Below are positions 56,152 to 64,000 of a stretch of DNA of 64,000 nt, piece by piece (the stretch's first letter is position 1; each line of letters begins with the position of its first letter). Under the pieces are notes generated by a model. That model was not told where the DNA came from, made no database searches, and worked only from the letters and a program-made list of their open reading frames with translations. Origin of the DNA: Sorex araneus (Eukaryota; Chordata; Mammalia; Eulipotyphla; Soricidae); assembly GCF_027595985.1 (NCBI RefSeq), contig NC_073303.1, positions 19,042,770-19,106,769 of the forward strand, in the 5' to 3' direction. The position numbers were made by a program, and so were the translations under genes.

Positions 56152-58921
56152 GAAAGGGAGCTCATTAGAACCTTGACTCTCTTTAAGAACAAACAAAAAA
56201 ACAGCAGAACCCATAGTTCTCTTTGTTCGTGACTGGTTCAAAAGGGTAAGAATAGTTTCCTCGATGATGAGATCCAGAGCACAAACAGATGAGAATAGTC
56301 ATGAGCAAAGTCTCTGGAGAGACAGGATAGTAAATGAGCTTTGACATGGATGGAAAATCTGTATTTCAGACTTCCCCATGTGCATCACCCCTAGAAAAGG
56401 GGAGAACTATATTTGTCTCCACTTGGCTTGGCAGAACCAGCAGTATCTCTTCTCTGAGGGTGAAGACAAGTGTCTGCTGGTCTGGATTAAGACACATTAA
56501 CAGGAGAAGCATATGATCATTTACACAGCGCTTGTTTCCACTCTGCAGTCAGGTTAGCATGTTAATGAAAAGGGAACATGCTGCTCAGAAGTGGAACCTT
56601 GTTAAGCTCGAATTCCTCATCTGCAGCTCTCTTCCTTCTTCCGGAATCTGAACTCAAGAGCGTCAACCCCGACTTCTACACATTCAATACCCAAAACTCC
56701 TTCTTAGGATAACAGACCCGACTTTTGAGGACAAACAACAGCAGTTTGTAGATGTGAGTTTCTAAGGACAGTTTCTGTTCTAAAAGAGTTTTATTGAGAT
56801 GGTATTGGAAGAAACAGTGTTATTTATTTAAGAACAGCATTGCATTTTCCTTTGTTCTTTCAACAGGTTAGTAATTATAGAAGTACTAATTAGCCTTGAC
56901 AGAGAGTACACAAAACGATAAATGGATACTGTGGGCAGTGGAGGGGCTCTGTGGCTCAGGCTTATTATTTTCCGTCAGAGCTAATTATCCTTATTATACT
57001 GCATGACTCTTTTTTTCTTGAATTATGAGTGGAAAAGTGCTGAATAGAAATTTTTTCCCAAAGTGCCCTGAACTGTGGAGGGAAATGAAATGTCCCGAAC
57101 AATGAAAAGCTTGTTAGACAATGAGAGTCATCATCTATAAAGGGATTCTGAAGGAACTTCCCTTTTCCTGCACTATAGAAATGTAAAGTGCTTATCAAAA
57201 AGCAATCTGGGCTCTTTGGATCTTGTTTTTGTTTTTGTTTTGCCACAGGCTGATGGGAGAGGCAAGGGCCAAGACTGGGCCATGGCCACTTGCAAGCCAG
57301 TAGGAAGGGAGATAGAAAGTCTTGCCACTTTTATAGAGTGAAGAGAGGAACTGTATATGGGCAGGGGGTAGGGGCTGTGTTTGGACACCAGGCAGGATAC
57401 ACAACAAATCTGAGACACCCTACTCATGCAATTCAGAATCTTTCCTTTTAAATCTAGTTACTATGCAATCCTTTCTCTTTTTTTTCCCCTTTGCTCTTGC
57501 CCCTCCCTGGTATAGTGATGCATATGAGCAAAATTCCACAGATGGTGCATGCTTTTATGAGCTCAGTCCTGAAATTTGGTTTGAAATTTCCCCAGTGTCC
57601 TCTGTGCTTCTGTCTTTGCAACAGATGCACTTAAATGTTAGCAATTTATTTGCGGCCTGTGCTACAGCCAGCGCTAAAGAGAGGAGAGAGAGGACTTTTG
57701 CATGAGAAGGAGCAGAGGCACCAACCCACTGATCCACCACTGGAGGAGCAAGAGGCCCTGCGTTCTGCAGACAGAGCTAGTTCACCACAGAAGACCTGAT
57801 TTTATCTCCCCCTTCCGTTGGATAAGACCGGAGGTCCAATTATTCTCGAGGTTTGTTGCTTTCTTTAGCCTCTCATGTTAGTAGTCCCACATGACAACAT
57901 CTCATTTTGGTTGTGACTATTGAGCAGGTTTCAAGATTTCAGAGGACCAGGCTGTAGAAGTTCCTGAGAGTCTGGAAGAAGCCAATTCTTTCGGAGGACA
58001 CCAAAACTCGGTAAGGCGACGTCATTGAAGAACTGGTTTTTGGGTAACACGTGAGTCAACCCTTTGATTTAGCTTTTCAACAATGAAATGCTCATTGAGC
58101 TGTACTAAGATATTCTTGAGCAGAAAGTTATGGGCTTTCTGTGTGGGTTTAGAAATGCCAGCCGAAATAGGCAGGCAAGTAACAAGAGCAAAATATGATT
58201 TTCCTCTAAAGAAACCATGAGTATGAGATTAGGAGGTGATTTCTGATTAGCCAGATAGTAGCCCACATGAGTAAAACATAATTAAAGATGACAAATATAC
58301 TGGAGAATTTTGGTGGCTTAAAGAGGAGAGAATCCATGCATGTTTATGGAATTGTTACATAAGTCATCTATGTTTTGGTCAAACTGTCCAGATCCCATGC
58401 CCTATCCAATGGTATTGGAAACTTGTTATTCTACCCCATGTTTCACACCCTTCCTTCCTTGCTATAAAGCTCATACTGTCACCTTGAGAATTTTAGGTGA
58501 CAAGACTCATCCTTAAATGAAGATATCACAGAGCCACTAAGTCTGTTTTAAATTCTCATTATTCCAAGCTAATTTGATTCCTTTTTTTCAGTCAGTGCTG
58601 TACATTTGACACTGTCATTTGCTTTCAGCATGACCTCAGCAAGTGATTTAAACCTACTCTTCAACTTCTTTGTGCATAAAATGAGACACTAATAGGACTT
58701 ATTTCAAAGGTCCCTAAACTGCTGCAACAAAATGTGACTTTAAACAAGACATGAAACTAATTTGCATCCCTATGCACAAGTGACAGGGTTAGCCTGACGC
58801 TTGTCTGACACATTTGGTCTCTAGTGGCCTGGTTGGTGAGTACATAGTATTAAAGAAATCAATCAGTCTGATGAATTGCTTCTCAAAGAGATTAAATCAA
58901 ATCACATGTAAAAAACTTTAT
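56152..58921. other. Low-copy DNA; possible noncoding exon near 57650-58013
   Basis: The longest nearly repeat-free block. The stretch before 58014 is richer in G+C and ends aaaactcg|gtaaggcgac, a good splice-donor match, so it could be a noncoding or lncRNA exon. No coding frame supports it and no acceptor or promoter could be established. A MIR trace lies at 58625-58712. Confidence 0.35.
58625..58712 (+). repeat. MIR fragment
   Basis: 'catgacctcagcaagtgatt', 'taaacctactcttcaacttc', 'gtgcataaaatgagacacta' parallel MIR gtgaccttgggcaagttactt, aacctctctg and gtaaaatgggg. Confidence 0.6.
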
Positions 58922-59090
58922 CAGGCTGGAGAGATAGTGCAGCAGGTAGGGCCCTTGCCTTGCATGCAGCCAACCCGGTTTGATACCCAGCATCCCATAT
59001 GGCCCCCAAAGCACTGCCAGGAGTAATTCCCAAGTGCAGAGTCAGGAATAACCCCTGAGCATGGCCATATATAACTACCCCACAAAAAGC
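58922..59090 (+). mobile_element. SINE-A
   Basis: caggctggagagatagtgca, B box ggtttgatacccagc, catcccatatggcccccaaa, gagtaattcccaagtgcaga, gagcatggccatatataact. Nearly full length. Confidence 0.93.
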
Positions 59091-60343
59091 TTAGCCTCAT
59101 TCCTCATTTTAAAAAGGTTTGTTGTATATAATAACAATAAACCACTATCAACGTTGATATTATTAATATAATCATGATGCTATTATTTTACATGCATCAT
59201 ATCATTTGAAATACCATATCAGGATCAAGGAAAGTCACTGAAACACTTCCTGGCCTGCCAAGGTTCTTCATCCCCCAACACAACACTACTGGGTGCTCCT
59301 GATGACCCCAGGTCACACTCACTGCAGGGCTGTTCCCAAATGTCGAACATAGTTCTATGCCTATATAGTTCTATAACTATATACAACTATGCCTCTGCAT
59401 CACTGAACACTTGAGAACTCTTCCCCCGTCCAATAAAACCAATCATGGCACCATGTATTACTCAGCAATGCCATTAGAATCTCGTATTATAAAAAGACAA
59501 GAACACATCCCGTCACCATCATCTTGATGTGCGAGACATTATGGAGACTAGTGAGATGAAATGATCTCCAAATGAAGACTGCTTTGTCAAAAGCCAGGAT
59601 CTGAGCATAGCTCTGTCCTGCTTAAACCCTTCAAAGGGCCCCCATTGCTCTTAGGATGAAGCCCACATGTCACAGTATGGTTTTGCTACTGTTGCTTGTC
59701 TTCATTTTTGTTTCAATAAATACTGGCTTTAGAATATGGGCTCTCCTCTGTCAGAACTGCCCCTCAACCACTCACACTGCTCCTTGGTCACTCCTTTTAG
59801 CATCTGACTGTTTGGGGATTGGATATCCCCTGGACCACGGCCCGGTTTCCATTTGTCCAGAGTGGGTAGCCGTCTGGTCCAATCCTGCAGCCATGTGGGG
59901 TTTGTATTTGTGTTTTGTTTGTTTGTTTTGCTCAATGCCTGTTAGAATTGCTTCTTTTATTGCCCTGATTAGCCTGGAAGCAACTTGAGGGCTTGTGAGG
60001 GCTGTGTAGCACACTGTTGCACAGTGCATGTGGACTTGCGATTTATTCATGTTAACACATTTCACTGAGTTTCTACATAAGCAACGTTAGGTTGTGAAGC
60101 TCAAATGGATTAGTGGCTTAAAACTGAATTTCCCCAAATACACAAACCATACTACTCACAGAGGCTTATTCCATTACTATATGTGATTAGAAAATGCTAG
60201 GTGGAGGGGAAGATTTGGGACATAGACCAATCACTTCATTCTAAGTCATTTTTACGACGAGCCACACAAATGCCTATGGATAGAGCTAGAGAGAGGCAAT
60301 CTGATGACACATGACTTAGCCTCAAGCTGTATTTGCATAGCAA
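59091..60343. other. Low-copy DNA with possible old repeats
   Basis: 59620-60050 carries words seen in old placental repeats (ttcaaagggcccccattgctc, agcaacttgagggcttgtg). Not assigned. The 110-residue plus frame at 59656 is not convincing as a gene. Confidence 0.4.
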
Positions 60344-60635
60344 GCATACCTGCAAACTACAATACCCAAAAGGAGAGAGAACAAAAGGGAATGCCCTGCC
60401 ACAGAGGCAGGGTGGGGTGGTAGGGGATGGGGTGGGGGTGGAGAGAGGGATACTGGGATCATTGGTGGAGGTGAATGGGCACTGGTGGAGGGATGGGTAA
60501 ACGATCACTGTATGAGTGAAATGCAAACACAAAAGTGCATAAGTTTGTAACTGTACATCACAGTGATTCTCTAATAAAAAATTTTGAAAAAATAAAGTGT
60601 CAGTTTACATTCAAAAAAAAAAAAGGCATACCTGC
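60344..60635 (+). mobile_element. L1-type retroposon 3' end with short 3' transduction
   Basis: Insert 60354-60625: gcagggtggggtggtagggg G-rich stretch, actgggatcattggtggagg, cactggtggagggatgggta, aagtttgtaactgtacatca, ctctaataaaaaattttg. After a brief A run it continues aataaagtgtcagtttacattc and only then reaches the final poly(A). The 10-bp repeat gcatacctgc at 60344-60353 and 60626-60635 brackets the whole, including the extra about 25 bp. Confidence 0.86.
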
Positions 60636-61804
60636 CGAAGTATTCATTAGATGGCTTGCAGGAAGAGATCCCATGAAACCACGGAGGTGCCTCTAGCAGA
60701 CTATATTTCTGCTCTGGAAACTGTCTTTGAGTTTCCATCATGCCAGCTTTTTGATGCCACACTACCTCTCAGGATCCACATCTTAACTTTCTAGTGTGGA
60801 AATCAAGTCTCCTGGGTACCCCAGAACACACAAGTATACCAAAATTGCTGGACCTCCATCTGAATTCTCGAAGGCTGCTGATCCTCAGAGAATGTTCTAG
60901 GTCCTTCAACAGTTCCCAGAACGGTTCCCCCTGTAAACATCAATGCCTGAAACTCACATGTTCTGATGACCGGAATAAGGCTTGGGTTACTTGTTGACAG
61001 TTATGAGCTCCAGTGATGTTTAAATCTCCCTGCAAACTATATCGGTTTTGTCAAAATAACTGCCTGGGTTTACAGTCTGCTCAAAAGAGTAACTCCAGGC
61101 TTTATTAGATTTTTAAACAGCTGAAGTGTAGTGCACAGGGATTTATGTCCATGAAAATTTATAGATTTTGTTAAGTATATTTCTCAACTATAAAAGGCGG
61201 GGGACCAATTTTGTTTACGCTCTTAGTTTATTGTTTGCTTGGCTAAAACTCAAGCCACCCTCAGCTGAGAACATAAAACATGAGTCAGTGGCTAAGAAAC
61301 CCTGAAAAGTCTCACTATCACTGTTTCACGAGCTTCCTGGTTTACTCAAACCCCCCAAAAACTGCAGCTGTGAGAATATTCCTTGGTGTTGGGCACCTAC
61401 TAAGGGCAAGGAGAAAACTGACTTTCTCATACTTCTTCCCAGTGTTCAATTGTGACTACAGCGTGAATGCTAAGCCCCGCTGCTGGCTTTTGACTCTCAT
61501 GATTTTGCTCTCATGGTGGAAGCTGGCTGCAGACAAGTGGGTGGAAGAAGCAAGCTTTCCTCATCGAAGATCATCAGGACTCTGCTCATTTTTCCAAAGG
61601 AGTGGTGAACTATAATGACGTGTCAGTATCACAATGATAGACCTAGGATTAAAACCAGCACACAGGAATAAGATGCATTTACCTGAAAAACTGGAAATCT
61701 GCTTCAGGGAGAAAGAAGTCGGGTATCTATGCTTTTAAATATCTTATCTCCCACCTACCTGTCAAAGGCAATGATCAGATTGTTGAATTTAAAATACTGT
61801 TCGA
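60636..61804. other. Low-copy noncoding DNA
   Basis: No repeat recognised. The 111-residue plus frame (61280-61615) begins with a plausible ATG but resembles no family I know and shows no conserved motif. I do not call it. Confidence 0.45.
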
Positions 61805-61975
61805 GGGGCTGGAGCAATAGTACAGTAGGGAGGGCATTCTGCCTTGTACATGGTCAACCTGGATTCAATTTCTGGCATCCCATATGGTCCCCTTAGTACC
61901 ACCAGGAGTAATTCCTGAGTGCAGAGCCAGGAGTAGCTCCTGAGCATTGCTGAGTTTACCCCAAGAAGAAAAGAA
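61805..61975 (+). mobile_element. SINE-A
   Basis: aggggctggagcaatagtac, B box gattcaatttctggc, catcccatatggtcccctta, aattcctgagtgcagagcca, end gtttaccccaagaagaaaag. Confidence 0.94.
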
Positions 61976-61999
61976 TAAATAAAAATGTAAAAATATTAA

Positions 62000-62358
62000 A
62001 TCACTTGTATCACTTGTCATCCCGTTGATCTTTGATTTGCTTGAGCGGGTGCCAGTAACGTCTCCATTCATCCCTGTCACATGCTAGTGTAGCCCAATGG
62101 TATCTGCTCACTCCAGGAACACGAAGAGCCTCAAACCATTCGCTCAGGGTTTTGATGAAGACTATCTCATAGGTGGGCAGCCACGAGGTCTTTTGATGTC
62201 CCGTGGAATCCAGTCAGTAACAGCTCTAGTCCAGTGGTTGTCTCAAAATCGCATTACGTGTGTGGCCCATCTGATTTTACGACCTCTTGGCAAACGAGAC
62301 AGCATCCCTGATTCTTGATCGTCAACGGAGGTCAGAACTCCAGATTCCTTCTCTCACT
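62000..62358 (-). mobile_element. RTE-clade LINE, second 5'-truncated copy
   Basis: About 359 bp collinear with the copy at 43.4 kb, in the same minus orientation. It covers the acaagtgat-type tail, gggtgccagtaacgtctcca, gtcccgtggaatccagtcag (WIPRD codons), cagcatccctgattcttgat, and stops at ccttctctcac, where the 43-kb copy continues. Both copies carry the C-terminal codons and several frame breaks. Its upstream (5') junction at 62358/62359 falls exactly at the start of an inverted repeat. Confidence 0.88.
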
Positions 62359-62543
62359 GGGATCTACCCAGCTTTCCTCTTGTCTACATTGGAAGGCGAA
62401 CAGCGTTTTGGTTTTTTTTTTACTTATTTTTAATATATTTTTATATATTTTTATTCACCAAAAAATATTACAAATAAATTTAAAACATAAAACACAGTTT
62501 GCCTTCCAATGTAGACAAGCAGGAAAGCTGGGTAGATCCCAGA
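62359..62543. repeat. 46-bp inverted repeat at the LINE 5' junction
   Basis: Left arm (62359-62403) begins tgggatctacccagctttcc. The right arm (62498-62543) is its reverse complement (ggaaagctgggtagatccca), with one base gap and one mismatch over about 46 bp. The spacer of about 94 bp is AT-rich (attttta, aaatattacaaat) and itself partly pairs. Confidence 0.93.
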
Positions 62544-63744
62544 CGCTCTGGCAAGACGCCCCTGTGCTGACTCCAAAGGTCAAGCAGAGAGGGTTTGGCT
62601 ATTCTTAGGGTCCCAAAGACACTAGCTTCTCCAGCTCTTCTCTAGTATCTCATTCTGGCGTCCAGTCAGGACCCAAATCTGGGCTTAGCCCCAGCTCTTC
62701 ATGGAGTGTGACTGCGGCATCAAGTTGGCTGTTTCTCTGTAGTAACACACAAGCCCTTTCTGCCGTCAATCACTGTAAAAAGGGCAAGCCAAGCTCTGCG
62801 TACTCGCCTGTCCCCCTGTGGATTTGAGTCAAGGGTCCCCATGTCTTGGAAAGATGTCATTCAGTCGTGCATTTGCAGCCTCACACCATCTCCCTATCTC
62901 CACAAAGCTGGGCTTCATGCTCCCTCTGCCTCTTCTTTTCCTTCCATATTTGCTCTGGGTTCAGCTCTTCTCATCCTGCTTTTTGGGAATTTCCTTTTTC
63001 TGGTTTCCTTGTGAGAAGAATACTCTCTGTGAGGTGCACCCTCTGATAAGGGTAGGACAGTGAAGAAACCGTTGACACCAGGTGCTTCAGCAGAGCCAGA
63101 ATGGATTCATCATGCGTTTCTGACATACCTCTTGATAACCAACTCCTTATTTTCATCCCTGGCTCCTGGCAACGCCCCCTTTCTTCTCTGCTTCTCCAGA
63201 TCATTCAAAGAAGTAGCGTCACCGGATCTACCCTTCACACCGGCCTTTCCTCTTCTTCCTGACTCAACGGCAACCTTCAGAGCACAGATTGGACAGGGAC
63301 TGGCAGACAGGAAGTCAAACTTAGAAGTAAGGGACAGTTGAACTGTGAGTGGACTTGGGGATTGGGCTTTCACGTGTCATCGAGGCCCCAGGCCTCACAC
63401 CTCCTGCAGCAACTGAGCCACGAAACACTCAGGTTCTCACTGACCCTTGATGAGGGCCTGACTGAACACTCACGGGGCTTCCAAACCAAGGTTGTTGATG
63501 GAATTATTAGAGACTTCTGAGACTTCTTTACAAGGCAAAAAATTATAGCCTTGATTCTCTAAATGACTCTTTTATTAACTATAAAATAGCTCTGTGATGG
63601 ATGTGAAGCTTGGATCAAATAGTTTCTGGTTTCATTACAAGAGACCTCATTATTTATCTGCCTCGTCTGGAAAAGATAAGACTTATTTGTTGGTTTGATT
63701 TCAATTGAGCAAGAGCCTTTTATGTGACGTTCCAGACTTACTTA
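62544..63744. other. Low-copy noncoding DNA
   Basis: No repeat or gene recognised. The opposing short frames around 62.8-63.4 kb have no domain. Confidence 0.45.
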
Positions 63745-63915
63745 TTTGGGGTGTGGGGGGTGGGAAGCACCCCACCCAACAATGCTCAAGGCCTATTCCT
63801 GGCTCAATGCTCAGAAGTGACCCATGGAGATGCTCCAGCAACCATATATGGTGCTAAGTATTCAAACAGGGGGCAGGAGAAGCGCCTTAACCCCTGTACT
63901 ATCTCTCTGGCCCCT
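63745..63915 (-). mobile_element. SINE-A, antisense, diverged
   Basis: ggtgggaagcaccccaccca, caatgctcaaggcctattcc, caaccatatatggtgctaag, head at right cctgtactatctctctggcc. Confidence 0.82.
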
Positions 63916-64000
63916 TACAGCTTATTTGAAAGTTCCAGAATAAAACAAAATAAATCAGATGCTGAAGAGCTTGTCTTTTTTCCCTTAGTAAATAATTTTA

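Noticed and set aside
59143-59158. Short palindrome atcaacgttgat as a regulatory site
   Set aside because: A 12-bp palindrome in AT-rich DNA is expected by chance in 64 kb. No supporting context.
61280-61615. 111-codon frame in repeat-free DNA
   Set aside because: Considered as a small gene, but there is no family resemblance, splice or promoter evidence.
61987-62471. Target-site duplication aaaaatatta for the second RTE copy (61987 and about 62462)
   Set aside because: The match is AT-rich and falls inside the loop of the inverted repeat, so it cannot be told from chance.

Overview
This is a mammalian nuclear window that is gene-poor and dominated by retroposons. I can support no protein-coding gene, tRNA, rRNA or CRISPR array. 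The open frames present are repeat translations (Ser/Leu/Phe or Arg/Lys/Glu runs from microsatellites) or SINE and LINE shadows. The abundant tRNA-headed SINE (head like ggctggagcgatagcacag, body with catatggtcccc, end gtgtgacccaaaaagc) is, as far as I recall, typical of shrews. I therefore infer Soricidae, most likely Sorex. The window is probably intergenic or a large intron.

Two main SINE groups share one tRNA-like promoter head. SINE-A (about 35 copies or remnants) ends in an A-rich tail, as expected for mobilisation by L1. SINE-B (about 14 copies, including longer 'C' forms) has no poly(A). It ends in a segment that matches, in sense and frame, the last roughly 18 codons of an RTE-clade LINE ORF, followed by a short simple repeat. 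Two 5'-truncated copies of that LINE lie in the same window (43.4-44.0 kb and 62.0-62.36 kb, both minus strand). The window therefore shows both partners of a LINE/SINE pair, plus a 712-bp composite non-autonomous element with a 13-bp target-site duplication (TSD) at 55.4-56.1 kb.

Layout: 0-7 kb, two L1 3' ends, SINE-A copies and older L1 pieces. 7-22 kb, mostly low-copy DNA with scattered SINEs, a minus-strand LTR-like segment (10.3-10.8 kb), a perfect 16-bp hairpin (16.26 kb), a 349-nt pure polypurine run (20.8-21.1 kb) and adjacent B and A SINEs (21.5-21.9 kb). 22-33 kb, dense SINE and L1 mosaic, including a 122-bp L1-type 3' end flanked by exact 84-bp repeats (30.7-30.96 kb). 33-44 kb, large CT, CCTT and GAAA arrays, an antisense old L1, tandem SINE-A copies and the first RTE LINE. 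44-64 kb, mostly low-copy DNA with scattered SINEs, the composite element, an L1-type 3' end with an apparent short 3' transduction (60.35-60.63 kb), and the second RTE LINE with a 46-bp inverted duplication at its 5' junction (62.36-62.54 kb).

Repeat assignments rest on reading the sequence by eye and on internal comparison. TSD coordinates were counted directly. Family names other than L1, MIR and RTE are deliberately generic.
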